Assembly (NCBI GenBank): GCA_964520905.1
Contig: CAZFQL010000006.1
Coordinates: 62,001-126,000 of the forward strand
Direction of reading: 5' to 3'
Source of the DNA: JAGVIE01 sp964520905
GTDB lineage: Bacteria; Bacteroidota; Ignavibacteria; UBA10030; SZUA-254
DNA length: 64,000 bases
Shown: piece by piece, positions 43,321 to 56,900 of the stretch
How positions within the stretch are numbered: the first letter of the stretch is position 1
Layout: every line of letters starts with the position of its first letter
The notes under the pieces: generated by a model
What the model saw: only the letters and a program-made list of their open reading frames with translations
Told to the model about the DNA's origin: nothing
The model's database searches: none
Made by a program: the position numbers and the translations under genes

Positions 43321-43611
43321 TTAAACATTTGCGAAGAGGTCGATCTTATCGCCCTCTTTTAAAGTGACTATTGCTTTTTTGATGTGTGAAGTCTTTCCTT
43401 CAAATCGTCCGCGTTTAGTCATCTGTGTTTTCGATTTTCCTTTGATGTTCATCGTTCGGACATTCGTAACCGTTACATTAAATTTTTTCTCGACTGCTCG
43501 CGCAATTTCGATCTTATTTGCCTTGAGCTGAACCTCAAAAGCATAGATGCCTTTCTCTTGAAGGTTCGAGATCTTTTCTGTAACAATGGGCCTGTAAATT
43601 ATGCCTGTCAT
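43321..43611 (-). CDS. rplW: 50S ribosomal protein L23
   Basis: A 96-residue tunnel-exit protein that docks trigger factor and SRP. IIYRPIVTEKISNLQEKGIY, NKIEIARAVEKKFNVTVTNV. Confidence 0.97.
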   Translation of the reverse strand: MTGIIYRPIVTEKISNLQEKGIYAFEVQLKANKIEIARAVEKKFNVTVTNVRTMNIKGKSKTQMTKRGRFEGKTSHIKKAIVTLKEGDKIDLFANV

Positions 43612-43627
43612 AATTGCTTCTTCTTGA

Positions 43628-44251
43628 TTAGAATGTTTTTTCTAAAACTTCAACTGCGCTTTTTTGAATTAACAGCATCTGTGTATTGAGTATTTCGTAC
43701 GTGGATGCTTTCGATGCTTCTATAATATTCAATTTAGGAATATTTCTGCCCGATCTGTAAACCATCTGGTCGGTTTTAGGTACGAGGAGCAATATCTTCT
43801 TACCGCTCAACTCGAGCGCCTTGAGAATAGATGCCATCTCTTTTGTCATCGGTTTATCGAAAGAAAAATCTTCAACAACTTTGATAGATTCATCTTTTGC
43901 CTTATAACTTAAAGCCGATTTACGAGCAAGCTGTTTCACCTTCTGCGGGAGCTTCATCGAGTAATCACGCGGAACTGGTCCGAAGATTGTGCCGCCGCCC
44001 TTCCATAACGGAGAACGCAGGGCGCCGATTCGTGCGCGTCCTGTGTGTTTTTGTTTCCACAATTTTTTACCGCTTCCGCTTACTTCACCGTAAGTTTTAG
44101 TCTTGTGGGTACCCTGACGACGGTTAGCAAGATATGTAATAACCGCCTGGTAGATTGCATGATCATTGGGTTGTATTTCAAATACATCCGGAGAAAGCGT
44201 TGCTTTTTCTCCGCTCAATGAACCGTCTTTTTTATAAATTTCGAGCTTCAT
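43628..44251 (-). CDS. rplD: 50S ribosomal protein L4
   Basis: A 207-residue protein lining the exit tunnel. RRQGTHKTKTYGEVSGSGKK, then LWKQKHTGRARIGALRSPLW, is the tunnel loop; in enterobacteria L4 also represses its operon. Confidence 0.97.
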   Translation of the reverse strand: MKLEIYKKDGSLSGEKATLSPDVFEIQPNDHAIYQAVITYLANRRQGTHKTKTYGEVSGSGKKLWKQKHTGRARIGALRSPLWKGGGTIFGPVPRDYSMKLPQKVKQLARKSALSYKAKDESIKVVEDFSFDKPMTKEMASILKALELSGKKILLLVPKTDQMVYRSGRNIPKLNIIEASKASTYEILNTQMLLIQKSAVEVLEKTF

Positions 44252-44264
44252 AAATTCTCAGATA

Positions 44265-44891
44265 TTATTTCTCTTTGTGAATCTCAACGTAGCTATTATT
44301 GTATCCGGGTATGGAGCCGCGAATTATAACTAAATTCGATTCCGGAACAATCTGTACGATGCGTAAATTTTTTACTGTAACATTATCGCCACCCATACGG
44401 CCTGCCATCTTCATTCCTTTAAAGACTCGTGAAGGATATGAACTGGAGCCGATCGATCCAGGCGCTCTTACGCGGTCACTCTGTCCGTGCGTTCTTGAAC
44501 CACCGCCAAAATGATGGCGCTTCACAACACCCTGGAATCCGCGTCCTTTGGATATCCCGCAGACTGATACTGTATCACCTTTTGAGAACAACGTTTCAAT
44601 TTTTACCTCTGTGCCGACTTGAAATTTAGAAATGTCGAAACTTCTAAATTCGGTAAGAAGGCGTTTTGGAGGAACGTTTGCCCGCTTGAAGTGTCCGGTT
44701 ACCGGTTTATTGACAAGCCGAGGTTTTTTATCTTCGAAACCAAGCTGTATAGCCTCGTAACCGTCTTTTTCTTTTGTTTTTATTTGAATGACGTAACACG
44801 GACCTGCTTCGACGACTGTACAAGGAACCGATTCACCTTTATCATCGAAGATACTGGTCATGCCTATTTTCTTACCAAGAATACCACTCAT
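44265..44891 (-). CDS. rplC: 50S ribosomal protein L3
   Basis: A 208-residue assembly initiator. [55 protein letters not shown]. It is preceded by a 94-base leader with a nested hairpin at 44926-44952. Confidence 0.98.
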   Translation of the reverse strand: MSGILGKKIGMTSIFDDKGESVPCTVVEAGPCYVIQIKTKEKDGYEAIQLGFEDKKPRLVNKPVTGHFKRANVPPKRLLTEFRSFDISKFQVGTEVKIETLFSKGDTVSVCGISKGRGFQGVVKRHHFGGGSRTHGQSDRVRAPGSIGSSSYPSRVFKGMKMAGRMGGDNVTVKNLRIVQIVPESNLVIIRGSIPGYNNSYVEIHKEK

Positions 44892-44925
44892 TGTTCAATT
44901 AACTCAAAGTAAATAAATCGTATCT

Positions 44926-44952
44926 CTCCAATGTCCGTTTCAGGACACGGAG
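44926..44952 (-). promoter_or_regulatory. nested hairpin in the rpsJ-rplC leader
   Basis: On the minus strand CTCC-g-TGTCC-tgaaac-GGACA-tt-GGAG forms two stacked stems with a small internal loop, 35 bases before rplC. Other genes in this operon are separated by only a few bases, so a 94-base spacer with a stem suggests a ribosomal-protein binding site or attenuator. Confidence 0.45.
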
Positions 44953-44985
44953 CTAATTACAGTAATATATTTTTATTGTGAAAAA

Positions 44986-45294
44986 TTAGACTTTTATTTC
45001 CACATCGACGCCAGCGGGAAGCTCAAGCTTCATCAACGAGTCAACCGTCTTGTTAGACGAATTGAGTATATCGATTAGGCGCTTATGGGACCGCATTTCA
45101 AACTGTTCGCGCGATTTCTTGTCTACATTGGGAGAGCGCAAAACAGTATACAACGTATGTTTCGTCGGCAATGGAATTGGACCGGATACGATAGCACCCG
45201 TAGACTTCACTGTCTTGATGATTTTTTCCGCCGATTTATCGATCAGCGTATGATCATATGACTTAAGTTTTATTCGTATCTTTTGTCCAGCCAC
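44986..45294 (-). CDS. rpsJ: 30S ribosomal protein S10
   Basis: A 102-residue protein, also the transcription antitermination factor Nus[41 protein letters not shown] and [18 protein letters not shown]. Confidence 0.98.
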   Translation of the reverse strand: MAGQKIRIKLKSYDHTLIDKSAEKIIKTVKSTGAIVSGPIPLPTKHTLYTVLRSPNVDKKSREQFEMRSHKRLIDILNSSNKTVDSLMKLELPAGVDVEIKV

Positions 45295-45322
45295 TTGATG
45301 TGTTCCTTAAATATTCGATGAA

Positions 45323-46534
45323 TTATTCAATAATCTTCGTTACTACACCTGCACCGACAGTATGTCCGCCTTCACGAATAGCGAATCGTAATCCTTCTTC
45401 CATGGCGATCGGTGATATTAATTCGATTGATAGGTTATCCACGTTATCTCCGGGCATAACCATTTCGGTTCCGGCAGGTAATGTACCGACACCCGTTACG
45501 TCTGTTGTACGGAAATAGAATTGTGGACGATATCCGCTGAAGAATGGAGTATGACGTCCACCTTCTTCTTTTTTCAACACGTATACCTGTGCAGTAAATT
45601 TCGTATGGGGCGTAATACTGCCCGGCTTTGCGATAACCATACCTCGTTCGAGATCATTCTTCTCAACGCCACGCAGTAATAAACCGGCATTATCTCCGGC
45701 TTGAACTTCGTCTAATTCCTTACGGAACATTTCTGCGCCGGTGATTACAGTTTTCTTATGGGCGCCAAGACCGATAACTTCAACTTCATCGCCGACCTTC
45801 GCTTTGCCTCTTTCAACACGACCGGTTCCGACTGTACCACGACCGGTGATAGAAAATACGTCTTCAATCGGCATTAAGAATGGTTTGTCAATTTCGCGCT
45901 TTGGTATCGGTATGTAACTATCAACCGCCGCCATCAAATCCATAATTGGTTTGAATGCCGGGTCATCAGCTTTTGAATCAGGCAATATCGCTCTTTCCAT
46001 TGCTTTCAATGCACTACCGCGAACGATTGGAATTTCATCGCCGGGGAATTCATATTTTTTCAGAAGATCTCTCAGTTCCATCTCAACTAACTCTATAAGC
46101 TCCGGATCATCCACCATATCGACCTTATTGAGGAAAACTACCATACGGGGAACACCGACTTGTCGGGCAAGTAGAATATGTTCACGCGTTTGCGGCATTG
46201 GTCCATCGTTAGCGGCAACAACCAGAATAGCGCCATCCATTTGCGCAGCGCCTGTGATCATGTTCTTAATATAATCAGCATGACCTGGGCAATCTACGTG
46301 CGCGTAGTGACGTTTGTCCGTCGAATATTCGACGTGCGCAACAGCGATAGTGATACCGCGCTCGCGCTCTTCAGGTGCGTTATCGATACTATCGAATGTT
46401 CGTACCGCCGATAAGCCTTTCTTACTCAACACCATCGTGATTGCTGCAGTAAGGGTTGTTTTACCATGATCGATGTGACCGATGGTTCCCACATTAAGAT
46501 GCGGTTTATCTCGATTGAATTTTTCTTTTGCCAT
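45323..46534 (-). CDS. tuf: elongation factor Tu
   Basis: A 403-residue GTPase that delivers aminoacyl-tRNA. P-loop GHIDHGKTT (Ile in place of the more common Val), [25 protein letters not shown], and the C-terminal [20 protein letters not shown]. It is the only tuf in the window, in the str operon. Confidence 0.98.
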   Translation of the reverse strand: MAKEKFNRDKPHLNVGTIGHIDHGKTTLTAAITMVLSKKGLSAVRTFDSIDNAPEERERGITIAVAHVEYSTDKRHYAHVDCPGHADYIKNMITGAAQMDGAILVVAANDGPMPQTREHILLARQVGVPRMVVFLNKVDMVDDPELIELVEMELRDLLKKYEFPGDEIPIVRGSALKAMERAILPDSKADDPAFKPIMDLMAAVDSYIPIPKREIDKPFLMPIEDVFSITGRGTVGTGRVERGKAKVGDEVEVIGLGAHKKTVITGAEMFRKELDEVQAGDNAGLLLRGVEKNDLERGMVIAKPGSITPHTKFTAQVYVLKKEEGGRHTPFFSGYRPQFYFRTTDVTGVGTLPAGTEMVMPGDNVDNLSIELISPIAMEEGLRFAIREGGHTVGAGVVTKIIE

Positions 46535-46586
46535 TTTTTAATCTCCTTATAGCTGAGAGGATTTAAAAAAAATTTAATTAATAAAC

Positions 46587-48689
46587 TTATGCTGTTACTG
46601 CTTCTTTACCTTTAACTTTTTCGACGATCTCGTCGGCTATGCTCTGAGGAACTTCATCGTAGTACGCGAACTGCATAGTATAAATTGCGCGACCCTGGCT
46701 CATAGAGCGTAGCTGAGTTGAATAACCGAACATTTCGGATAAAGGTACTTTTGCTTTAATTATCTGGGCATCTTTGCGCGTACTCAATCCTTCAATCTTA
46801 CCGCGCCGTGAACTCAGATCACCCATAACATCGCCCATATATTCTTCCGGTGTGATTACCTCAACTGCCATGATCGGCTCGAGTAGTACGGGATCAGCTT
46901 TCCGGGCGGCTTCTTTAAATGCGATTGAACCAGCGATTTTAAATGCCATCTCCGATGAATCAACATCGTGGTAAGACCCGTCAAACAATTTTATTTTTAT
47001 ATCTTCAACCGGATAACCAGCGAGCACACCGTTGCGCATCGCTTCAACGATTCCTTCCGAAACAGGATTAATATATTCTCTTGGGATAACACCGCCAACT
47101 ATCGCGTTCTCGAATTCGTAACCCTTTCCTTTTTCGTTCGGTTCAACAATTATCCATACATGTCCGAATTGACCGCGGCCGCCGGACTGGCGAACAAATT
47201 TTCCTTCCTGTTCGATTCTCTTCCTGATAGTTTCTTTATAGGCAACCTGAGGTCTGCCGACATTCGCTGCAACACGGAATTCCCGTTTCATACGGTCGAT
47301 TATTATTTCGAGATGAAGCTCACCCATTCCACTGATGATAGTCTGCCCTGTTTCTTCGTTTGTTGAAACCTTAAACGTCGGATCTTCTTCTGAAAGTTTC
47401 GCTAGTGCTTCACCCATCTTTTCCTGATCGGCTTTTGTTTTGGGTTCGATGGCAACCGATATAACGGGGGCGGGGAATTCCATTTTCTCGAGAATGATCG
47501 GATCATCTTCGGTGCAGAGCGTCTCGCCTGTCTTTGTATGCTTTAACCCAACTACTGCAACGATATCACCAGTATATGCTTCATCGATATCTTCACGATG
47601 ATTCGCATGCATCCGGAGGAGGCGACCGACTCGCTCTTTCTTACCCGATGTCGGGTTGTAAATATATGAGCCTGCTTCCAACGTACCGCTATAAACACGC
47701 ATGAAAGTTAACTTACCAACGTAAGGATCTGTCATTATCTTAAAAGCTAAAGCAGTGAAATTCTCACTGTCACTGACCTTGCGGATTATATGATCCCGCA
47801 TATTAATATGATGTCCGAATACTTCTCCTGCAGAAACATCAACGGGTGATGGTAAGAAATCAACGACAGCATCCATTAAGCCTTGAACGCCTTTATTTTT
47901 AAACGATGACCCGCAGAGTACCGGTACAATGCTTACCTTTACACATGCGCTGCGAAGTACATTTTTAATTTCTTTCGGAGAAATTTCTTTTCCTTCAAGA
48001 TATTTTTCGAGCAACGTGTCATTTTCATCCGAAACCGCTTCTAACATCTTTGTGCGCCATTCTTGCGCCTTCTTTTTAAGTCCCTGAGGGATTTCTATTT
48101 CATCCCAAGTTGTTCCTGAACCACCCTCGTGAAATATCCGGGCTTTCATTGTGATCAGATCGATATAACCAGTAAACAACTCACCTTCCCCGATTGGTAT
48201 CTGGATCGGAACTGCATTCGCACTGAGTCGTGCTTTCATCATTTCGATCACATTAAAGAAGTCAGCACCAACGCGATCCATTTTATTCACGAATGCCAAT
48301 CTCGGCACGCCATATTTATCTGCTTGTCTCCAAACCGTTTCAGATTGCGGCTCTACACCACCGACAGCACAAAAAAGTGCGACAGCACCATCAAGCACTC
48401 TGAGTGAACGTTCGACTTCGACCGTAAAATCGACATGCCCTGGTGTATCGATGATATTGATCCTATGGTTGTCCCAGAAACACGTTGTCGCAGCACTTGT
48501 GATAGTGATACCGCGTTCTTTTTCCTGCTCCATCCAATCCATCGTCGCTGCGCCATCATGTACTTCTCCCATCCGATGAAGAATACCGGTGTAAAATAGT
48601 ATTCGTTCGGTGGTAGTAGTTTTTCCTGCATCAATATGAGCCATGATGCCGATATTTCGAGTTCTATCTAAGGGGTATATTCTTGCCAT
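46587..48689 (-). CDS. fusA: elongation factor G
   Basis: A 700-residue translocase GTPase. [45 protein letters not shown], and domain [17 protein letters not shown]. It has the classic length and position between rpsG and tuf. Confidence 0.98.
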   Translation of the reverse strand: MARIYPLDRTRNIGIMAHIDAGKTTTTERILFYTGILHRMGEVHDGAATMDWMEQEKERGITITSAATTCFWDNHRINIIDTPGHVDFTVEVERSLRVLDGAVALFCAVGGVEPQSETVWRQADKYGVPRLAFVNKMDRVGADFFNVIEMMKARLSANAVPIQIPIGEGELFTGYIDLITMKARIFHEGGSGTTWDEIEIPQGLKKKAQEWRTKMLEAVSDENDTLLEKYLEGKEISPKEIKNVLRSACVKVSIVPVLCGSSFKNKGVQGLMDAVVDFLPSPVDVSAGEVFGHHINMRDHIIRKVSDSENFTALAFKIMTDPYVGKLTFMRVYSGTLEAGSYIYNPTSGKKERVGRLLRMHANHREDIDEAYTGDIVAVVGLKHTKTGETLCTEDDPIILEKMEFPAPVISVAIEPKTKADQEKMGEALAKLSEEDPTFKVSTNEETGQTIISGMGELHLEIIIDRMKREFRVAANVGRPQVAYKETIRKRIEQEGKFVRQSGGRGQFGHVWIIVEPNEKGKGYEFENAIVGGVIPREYINPVSEGIVEAMRNGVLAGYPVEDIKIKLFDGSYHDVDSSEMAFKIAGSIAFKEAARKADPVLLEPIMAVEVITPEEYMGDVMGDLSSRRGKIEGLSTRKDAQIIKAKVPLSEMFGYSTQLRSMSQGRAIYTMQFAYYDEVPQSIADEIVEKVKGKEAVTA

Positions 48690-48734
48690 TCGTATCTAAA
48701 CCTTATTCCAATCCAATCATTTATCTTAGTATCA

Positions 48735-49205
48735 TTACCATTTGAAATGTGCGAACGCTTTATTGGCTTCCGCCATTTTATGAGTATCTTCTCTTTTTTT
48801 AACTGAGTTACCCTCGTTGTTCGCAGCTGCCATCAGCTCAGAGGCTAACTTCAATGACATCGATTTATCTTTACGGTCATTAGCGTAATTAATCAACCAC
48901 CTAATTGCCAGAGCTACACTCCGGTCAGCGCGAACTTCTGTCGGGATTTGATATGTTGCACCACCGACTCTTCTGGCACGAATTTCCAGTAGAGGTTTGA
49001 CATTGTTCATCGCTTTTTTAAATACGTCAAACCCAGATGTATCCTTTGATCGTTCAGAAATGATATCGAACGCACCATATACAATTTTTCTAGCTAAGTG
49101 TTTCTTACCTTGTTTTAAAACACTATTAATGAACCTTGCGACCAAAACGTCGTTAAATTTTGGGTCAGGGGCGATTAATCTTTTTGCTGCTGTTTTTTTT
49201 CTCAT
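48735..49205 (-). CDS. rpsG: 30S ribosomal protein S7
   Basis: A 156-residue primary binder of the 16S 3' domain: ARFINSVLKQGKKHLARKIV, RARRVGGATYQIPTEVRADR and HKMAEANKAFAHFKW at the end. Confidence 0.98.
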   Translation of the reverse strand: MRKKTAAKRLIAPDPKFNDVLVARFINSVLKQGKKHLARKIVYGAFDIISERSKDTSGFDVFKKAMNNVKPLLEIRARRVGGATYQIPTEVRADRSVALAIRWLINYANDRKDKSMSLKLASELMAAANNEGNSVKKREDTHKMAEANKAFAHFKW

Positions 49206-49210
49206 AATTA

Positions 49211-49585
49211 CTATTGTTTCGGTTTCTTAGCGCCATACTTTGATCTGCCTTGTTTTCTATCAGTCACGCCGGCAGCATCAAGTGTTCCTCTAATTATATG
49301 GTAACGAACACCTGGTAGATCCTTGACTCTTCCGCCTCGGATTAAAACTATCGAATGTTCCTGTAAATTATGCCCTTCACCTGGAATATACGCTGTCACT
49401 TCGATTCCATTAGTCAGGCGAACACGCGCTACCTTCCGAAGAGCAGAATTCGGTTTTTTAGGGGTTGTTGTATAAACCCTTGTACAAACCCCCCTTTTTT
49501 GGGGAGATTGCTGTAGAGCGGGAGCTTTGCTCTTCCATGTTACATCTTCTCTACTAAGTCTAATTAGCTGATTTATCGTGGGCAA
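49211..49585 (-). CDS. rpsL: 30S ribosomal protein S12
   Basis: A 124-residue decoding-site protein. [20 protein letters not shown] with both lysines of the streptomycin-contact loop intact, and [20 protein letters not shown]. First gene of the str operon, 35 bases after a good promoter. Confidence 0.98.
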   Translation of the reverse strand: MPTINQLIRLSREDVTWKSKAPALQQSPQKRGVCTRVYTTTPKKPNSALRKVARVRLTNGIEVTAYIPGEGHNLQEHSIVLIRGGRVKDLPGVRYHIIRGTLDAAGVTDRKQGRSKYGAKKPKQ

Positions 49586-49619
49586 AAAATGACGCTCCTA
49601 TAATTTAACAAAGTTTGTA

Positions 49620-49648
49620 AATATATGAAATTTTTCGGTGTTTGTCAA
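49620..49648 (-). promoter_or_regulatory. promoter of the str operon (rpsL onward)
   Basis: On the minus strand TTGACA (49648-49643), 17 bases, TATATT (49625-49620). It also approximates the Bacteroidota form (gTTG-N20-TATATTTa). It lies between rpoC and rpsL. Confidence 0.75.
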
Positions 49649-49666
49649 CACTGGCTAATTTTATTA

Positions 49667-52600
49667 TTAAATTGCTTTCTCTTTTCTACGAATTTTTTTC
49701 TTTTCTACCACTTCTTCAACAGGTTCAATTTCTATCTGTGCATCTTCAGTGCTGGGTGTAACAATTATATTTTTGAATTTTTTAAGTCCAGTTCCTGCAG
49801 GAATAAGATGACCCATTATCACATTTTCTTTCAAGCCAAGTAGATAGTCAACTTTTCCTTCGATTGCTGCATCCGTTAAAACTTTAGTTGTCTCTTGGAA
49901 AGATGCTGCAGAGATGAAACTTTCAGTCGACAATGCTGACTGCGTTATTCCGAGGAGAACTGGCTCGGCAGTTGCCGGTTCAGCATCTCTGTACTCGACG
50001 ATTTTCTTGCTCTTCTTTCGCAAGTCGGTATTAACTTCACGGATTTTTTTCTTTGAAATAATCTGACCATTCTTCAGTTTCGAATCACCCTTACCGGTAA
50101 TATTAACTTGATCTTTTAAAATTTCATTTTGTTCATTGACGCTTTGGATATCTACATAATCTTCTTCAAGAAATGGTGTATCTCCTGGATCGATAATTCT
50201 AACTTTTTGCATCATTTGACGAACGATAACTTCGACATGTTTATCATTAATCTTTACACCTTGCATACGATATACTTCCTGAATTTCATTAACCAGATAT
50301 TCTTCAACAGATCCTACACCTTTGATGCGGAGAATATCATGCGGATCAATTGCACCGTCCGACAACCTCTCGCCTGCACGTATTACATCGTTATCTTGAA
50401 TTAGGACGTGTTTTCCCAAGGGTACCAGATAGTGCCGTTCATCCATGCCGTCATGACTTTTAACGATGATCTCTCGCGATCCTCTTTTTTGTATACCAAA
50501 TCTCACGACGCCATCAATTTCAGAAACGATAGCGGGATCGGCTGGACTGCGAGCTTCGAACAATTCGGTTACCCGTGGCAGACCACCGGTAATATCCCTC
50601 GTCTTACCACTGTCTCGTGGTATCTTTACCAGAACCGTTCCTGCCTGAACACTCTCACCATCATTGACTCCAAGATGTGATCTTGTTGGGACTATATAAC
50701 TGCCAATCGTTTGTCCTTCTTCGTTCGTAATGAGAAGCGACGGACTCAACGATCTATCTCGTGTATCTATCACAACTTTTTGTATGTGTCCTGTTTGTTC
50801 ATCAGGTTCTTCACGATACGTTACGTTTTCTTTCAAGTCCTGATATTTAACTATGCCGGGATGCTCAGAAATAATAACAGCATTGTAAGGATCCCACTCA
50901 TAAATTATTTCACCTTTCCGGACAGAAGTTCCATCCGCAACAAGAAGAGTCGCTCCGTACGGAACATCATATTTTGTTAATACACGATTATCCGAGTCAA
51001 CAATATGTATTATTCCACTGCGTCCCAAAACTATAAGTTTACCGTCCGCGTCTATCTGCTTGAGAAATTTAATCCCATCGTATTTTACCTTACCATCAAA
51101 TTTTGAAATAATTTGAGATTGAGTCGCAATCAAGCTTGCCGTTCCACCTGTATGGAATGTTCTTAACGTCAATTGAGTACCAGGCTCACCAATGGATTGT
51201 GCCGCAATAATCCCTACCGGCTCACCGGGTTCAACAATCTTCGATGTTGTAAGATTTCTTCCATAGCACTTGGCACAAATACCACGCTTTGCCTCACACG
51301 CGAGAACAGACCGTATTTCTACGGTTTCGATGGATGTTTCGGCAATTGCAATTGCTTTTTTCTCATCGATTTCTTCTCCGCCCTTCACAATGACAATTTT
51401 TGTGAGCGGGTCTATGACATCGTGAACAGCAACACGACCTGAAATTCTTTCTGCTAAAGGTTCTTTAACATCCTCTCCCTCTTTCAACGCACCGGTGACT
51501 ACACCACGGATAGTACCGCAATCATTGACTGAGACTATTGCATCTTGTGCAACATCGACCAATCGACGCGTTAGATATCCGGCATCGGCAGTTTTCAGAG
51601 CTGTATCAGCAAGACCTTTTCGTGCACCGTGGGTTGAGATGAAATATTCGAGGATTGACAAACCCTCACGGAAATTCGCGATGATCGGGTTCTCGATCAA
51701 TTCACCTGTTGCACCCGACATACTCTTTTGCGGTTTCGCCATCAATCCGCGCATACCTGCAAGTTGTCGTACTTGCTCCTTCGATCCTCTTGCACCGGAA
51801 TCCACCATCATATATAAAGAATTGAATCCTTCACGATCATGCTGGAGCGCATCGAATAGACGTTCTGCAACTTTGTTGGTCGTTCTTGTCCAGATATCGA
51901 TTACTTTATTGTATCTTTCGCCGTTTGTAATAAATCCCCTGTAATATTGATTCTGTACATTATCGACATCTTTTAACGCTTTTGTGATAATATCATCTTT
52001 TTCTTTGGGAATAATAACGTCACCGATACTAACCGACAGACCGCTTTTTGTTGCATAGCTGAATCCCAGTTCTTTTAAATTATCAAGGAACTCTGCAGTC
52101 CGAAGATTTCCGCAGGTTCGGAAAGCTGTCAGTATAATTTGAATTAATCGTTTTTTATTAAGCAACTCGTTTATGAAACCGAGTTCACTTGGAACAATTT
52201 GATTAAACATGACTCTACCAGTTGTCGTGTCGACAAGTGAACTATTAATTTTTACTTTTATCCGTGTGTGTAACCCAATTTTCCCGGCATTATGAGCAAT
52301 GATTACTTCATCCTGCGATGAAAACATTTTTCCTTCACTTGTATCACCTGCCCGAGATTTAGTCAGATAGTATAAACCTAAAACCTGATCCTGAGTGGGA
52401 TGTACGATGGGTGAACCATTCGAAGGTGATAGAATATTATGGCTCGAAAGCATCAGGATACGCGCTTCAAGTTGCGCATCATAAGATAGCGGAACGTGGA
52501 CTGCCATCTGATCACCATCGAAATCGGCGTTGAATGCCGTACAGACCATTGGGTGAATTTGAATAGCTTTGCCTTCTACTAATACCGGCTGAAATGCCTG

Positions 52601-53938
52601 GATGCCAAGCCTGTGCAATGTCGGCGCACGATTAAGAAGTACAGGATGACCATCGATTATGTTCTCGAGGATTTCCCAAACTTCCTGTCCCTTTTTATCA
52701 ACCATTTTCTTGGCGCTTTTTACAGTCTTTACGAGACCACGCTCGATGAGTTTACGAATGATAAAAGGCTTGAACAACTCGGCTGCCATATCTTTAGGCA
52801 GACCGCATTCGTGCAGTTTGAGTTCTGGTCCAACGACGATGACGGATCGTCCTGAATAATCGACTCGTTTGCCGAGCAGATTTTGTCGGAAGCGTCCCTG
52901 TTTTCCTTTCAGCATATCTGAAAGTGATTTTAAGGCACGGTTATTATCGGAACGAACGGCATTCGCGCGACGAGAATTATCGAACAACGAATCGACAGCT
53001 TCCTGCAACATTCGTTTTTCATTACGCAAAATTACTTCGGGGGCTTTGATCTCGATTAATCTTTTCAAACGATTATTTCGGATGATTACCCTTCTGTACA
53101 GATCATTCAGGTCCGAGGTTGCAAATCGACCACCTTCGAGTGGAACAAGAGGACGTAATTCCGGCGGGATCACTGGAACAACATCGAGTACCATCCACTC
53201 CGGTTTGTTAATAGGTCTTTCTTCTCTCTCACGGAATGCCTCGATTACTGAGAGACGTTTGAGCATCTCTTGTTTCTTCTGGAGTGAAGGTTCAGTCTTA
53301 ACATCGGCGCGTAGCCGGACGGCAATTGATTCGATCTCGACCCTTTTTAAAAGGTCTTTGATTGCATCCCCACCAATTTTTGCTATGAACTTCTTTTCAT
53401 CGTTATCTTCAAGATGCTGATTTTTTTCCGGCAACGATGCTAACACATCGTAATATTGTTCTTCAGAAAGCAAATCCATTTTCTGCAACCCTGTAGGACC
53501 CGGTTGTATTACAACGTATGATTCATAATAGATAACCCTCTCCAAATCTTTTCCGCTTAAACCAAGAACATTGCCTATTTTTGAAGGCGCCGATCTGAAA
53601 TACCAAATATGTACAATAGGAACAGCGAGTGAGATGTGTCCCATACGTTCTCGGCGAACACTTTTCTGAGTAACCTCGACACCGCATCGGTCGCAGATAA
53701 TACCTTTATAACGGATGCGTTTATACTTACCACAGTGACATTCCCAATCCCTTACAGGACCGAAAATTTTCTCGCAGAACAATCCATCCTTTTCCGGACG
53801 GAACGATCTATAATTGACCGTCTCGGGTTTGGTTACTTCACCATGCGATCTCGACAGAATTAAATCTGACGAGGCGAGCGTAATAGTAATCTTACCGAAA
53901 TTCTTCTTTAACAGATTTTCATGTGATGTGAATGCCAT
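49667..53938 (-). CDS. rpoC: RNA polymerase beta' subunit
   Basis: A 1423-residue catalytic subunit. N-terminal zinc site [19 protein letters not shown] near residue 70-90, catalytic Mg site [16 protein letters not shown] near 470 with its three aspartates, second zinc region [11 protein letters not shown] near 880, and the bridge/trigger region [16 protein letters not shown]. The acidic/basic C-terminal tail ends [11 protein letters not shown]. It lies 17 bases after rpoB. Confidence 0.98.
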   Translation of the reverse strand: MAFTSHENLLKKNFGKITITLASSDLILSRSHGEVTKPETVNYRSFRPEKDGLFCEKIFGPVRDWECHCGKYKRIRYKGIICDRCGVEVTQKSVRRERMGHISLAVPIVHIWYFRSAPSKIGNVLGLSGKDLERVIYYESYVVIQPGPTGLQKMDLLSEEQYYDVLASLPEKNQHLEDNDEKKFIAKIGGDAIKDLLKRVEIESIAVRLRADVKTEPSLQKKQEMLKRLSVIEAFREREERPINKPEWMVLDVVPVIPPELRPLVPLEGGRFATSDLNDLYRRVIIRNNRLKRLIEIKAPEVILRNEKRMLQEAVDSLFDNSRRANAVRSDNNRALKSLSDMLKGKQGRFRQNLLGKRVDYSGRSVIVVGPELKLHECGLPKDMAAELFKPFIIRKLIERGLVKTVKSAKKMVDKKGQEVWEILENIIDGHPVLLNRAPTLHRLGIQAFQPVLVEGKAIQIHPMVCTAFNADFDGDQMAVHVPLSYDAQLEARILMLSSHNILSPSNGSPIVHPTQDQVLGLYYLTKSRAGDTSEGKMFSSQDEVIIAHNAGKIGLHTRIKVKINSSLVDTTTGRVMFNQIVPSELGFINELLNKKRLIQIILTAFRTCGNLRTAEFLDNLKELGFSYATKSGLSVSIGDVIIPKEKDDIITKALKDVDNVQNQYYRGFITNGERYNKVIDIWTRTTNKVAERLFDALQHDREGFNSLYMMVDSGARGSKEQVRQLAGMRGLMAKPQKSMSGATGELIENPIIANFREGLSILEYFISTHGARKGLADTALKTADAGYLTRRLVDVAQDAIVSVNDCGTIRGVVTGALKEGEDVKEPLAERISGRVAVHDVIDPLTKIVIVKGGEEIDEKKAIAIAETSIETVEIRSVLACEAKRGICAKCYGRNLTTSKIVEPGEPVGIIAAQSIGEPGTQLTLRTFHTGGTASLIATQSQIISKFDGKVKYDGIKFLKQIDADGKLIVLGRSGIIHIVDSDNRVLTKYDVPYGATLLVADGTSVRKGEIIYEWDPYNAVIISEHPGIVKYQDLKENVTYREEPDEQTGHIQKVVIDTRDRSLSPSLLITNEEGQTIGSYIVPTRSHLGVNDGESVQAGTVLVKIPRDSGKTRDITGGLPRVTELFEARSPADPAIVSEIDGVVRFGIQKRGSREIIVKSHDGMDERHYLVPLGKHVLIQDNDVIRAGERLSDGAIDPHDILRIKGVGSVEEYLVNEIQEVYRMQGVKINDKHVEVIVRQMMQKVRIIDPGDTPFLEEDYVDIQSVNEQNEILKDQVNITGKGDSKLKNGQIISKKKIREVNTDLRKKSKKIVEYRDAEPATAEPVLLGITQSALSTESFISAASFQETTKVLTDAAIEGKVDYLLGLKENVIMGHLIPAGTGLKKFKNIIVTPSTEDAQIEIEPVEEVVEKKKIRRKEKAI

Positions 53939-53955
53939 GATATCTCCATTCTCTT

Positions 53956-56900
53956 TTATTCAATCTTAATATCTAAACCTAATCCCATTAATTCACGAAC
54001 AAGTACGTTAAACGATTCAGGAACGTTCGGTTCCGGTAAATTGTCTCCTTTGACGATCGCTTCGTAAAGCTTTGCACGTCCGTATACATCATCGCTCTTT
54101 ACTGTCAATATCTCTTGAAGTGTATTCGCTGCACCATATGCTTCAAGAGCCCATACTTCCATCTCTCCGAAACGTTGACCGCCGAATTGGGCTTTGCCGC
54201 CAAGCGGCTGTTGTGTAATAAGTGAGTATGGACCGATAGATCGAGCGTGAATCTTATCATCAACCAAGTGCGAGAGCTTCATCATATAGATAAATCCAAC
54301 GCTTACTTCCTGATCGAAAGGTTCACCGGTACGGCCATCGACCAACAACGCTTTGGAGTTTATACTCAAGCCTGCCTTTTCCAGTTCAACCTGGACGTCT
54401 TCCCATGTTGCACCATCGAAGATTGGTGATGAATATTTTGTTCCAAGTTTCTTTCCTGCCCAACCAAGTGCAGTTTCAAACAATTGACCGAGGTTCATAC
54501 GCGACGGAACGCCGAGCGGATTCAGCACCATGTCCACCGGTGTACCATCGGTCATAAACGGCATATCTTCCTGTGGAACGACCTTAGCAACCACGCCCTT
54601 GTTTCCGTGTCTGCCTGCCATCTTATCGCCTACAGAAAGTTTGCGCTTCTTGGCAACATAAACTTTTGCCAGTTGAACTATACCGGAAGGAAGTTCATCG
54701 CCAAGCATTATTTTTGTCTTTTCATGCTTGTAATATTCAACGATGTCACTCTGTTTCTGGAAGAATCCTTCATAGATTTTGGTGACCAACAAATTTTTCT
54801 TCTTATCCTCTACCCACTCAGATTTGTAATCGAGTTTTTCAAGGTTTTCCATATCTATAAATGATTCTTTTTTAATCTGGGTGCCGCCACGGATAATAAC
54901 ATCTCCATTCATATCCCGGATACTCAGAGTTTTTTCGCCTTCAAGCAATAAACCAAGTTTCTTAGATAATGATGCGAAACAATCTTCTACCGCTTTCTTT
55001 TCTGCGCGATCGAGTTGCTCACCGAGACGTTTATCTTCTTTCTTCGATTCGGCATCTTTTTTCTTTCGGCTGAATAATTTCGTAGCAATAACAATACCCT
55101 TCATACCGGGCGGCGCTTTCAACGAAGCATCTTTTACATCTCCGGCTTTCTCGCCAAAAATTGCTTTGAGTAGTTTTTCTTCAGGTGTAGATTCCGTTTC
55201 ACCCTTCGGTGTAATTTTGCCGATGAGGATATCTCCTTCAAAAACTTCGGCTCCGACACGGATAACGCCGTTCTCATCCAAATCTTTCACAGCATCTTCA
55301 CTTACGTTCGGTATTTCACGCGTCAATTCTTCTTCGCCGCGTTTCGTATCGCGAACCTGCAGATCGAATTCTTCAATGTGAAGCGAAGTGAAAATATCTT
55401 CAGATACTAATCGTTCATTCAGAACGATTGCATCTTCAAAATTGTATCCGCGCCACGGCATGAAGGCAACCAATATGTTTCTGCCGAGCGCCAGTTCACC
55501 GCCATCCGTTGCACAACCATCGGCAAGAATATCGCCTCTCTTTACCCTCTGCCCTGGTTTTACAACCGCTCGCTGATTAATTGAAGTATCTTGATTTGTT
55601 CTGAAGAACTTTATTAATCGATACTCGATACGTTTTTTGTCTTCAAAACTCGTAAGCGCTTCAATGCTTGCCTCATCTACATCATAATTCACAATGATGG
55701 AATTTGAATCGACATATTCGACTATTCCATTCCGCTCTGAAGTGATCATCGTTCGCGCGTCGTAGGCGACCTTCTTTTCTAAACCGGTCCCGACTAAAGG
55801 CGCTTCGGGCCTAAGTAGCGGGACTGCCTGGCGTTGCATATTCGATCCCATAAGCGCACGATTAGCGTCATCGTGTTCAAGGAATGGAATTAGCGCCGCC
55901 GCCGCACTTACAATTTGGTTCGGCGCGACATCCAGATACTGTACTTCTTCCGGCTTCGCAAGAGGATAATCGCTTTGCAATCTGGCTTTGATGCGTTCGG
56001 TATGGAATTTCCCGTCTTCATCAACTTCGGTGTTGGTCTGTGCGATTGTATAGATATCTTCCTTCTCCGCGGTCATATATTCGATATCGTTTGTCGCTTT
56101 TCCATTTTTCACTTTACGGTACGGAGTCTCGATGAAACCGAATTCATTCACTCGTGAATGGAGGCAGAGCGATGAGATCAAACCGATATTCGGACCTTCC
56201 GGTGTTTCGATCGGACACAAACGTCCGTAATGTGTATAATGAACGTCTCGGACTTCGAATCCTGCTCTCTCGCGTGTCAATCCACCGGGACCAAGTGCAG
56301 ACATACGCCGCTTGTGTGTTATTTCCGCAAGCGGGTTCGTTTGATCCATGAATTGTGATAATTGATTTGTTCCAAAAAATGCATTGATCACACTGGTAAT
56401 CGTTCGGGCATTAACCAAATCTTGTGGAGTAATTTTTTCCTGGTCACGCATACTCAGACGTTCACGGATAGTGCGAGCCATACGGGCAAGGCCGATATTA
56501 AACTGCTGTCCAATCTGCTCACCTACTGTCCGGACACGGCGATTGCCGAGATGATCGATATCATCGACAGTTCTTCTTCCCTGTTGTAGATCGATGAGAA
56601 AGTTGATGATTGCGATTATATCATCTTTTGTCAGTGTAGTCGTCGAATACGGTATCTTCAAATTGAGTTTGGCGTTCATACGATACCTGCCAACATTACC
56701 GAGATCATAACGCTTTTCGTTGAAAAAGAGTTTCTCGAAGAGATTTCGCGCAGTATCGAGATCGGGCGCTTCGCCGGAACGCAGCTGTGTGTAAATTGCG
56801 TTCAGCGCTTCCTCATCAGTTCGTGAAGTATCTTTCAGAATAGTATTTGCGATGACCGAGCTTTCACCGATACCTTCATAGCGCAAAAAACGAATTTTCT

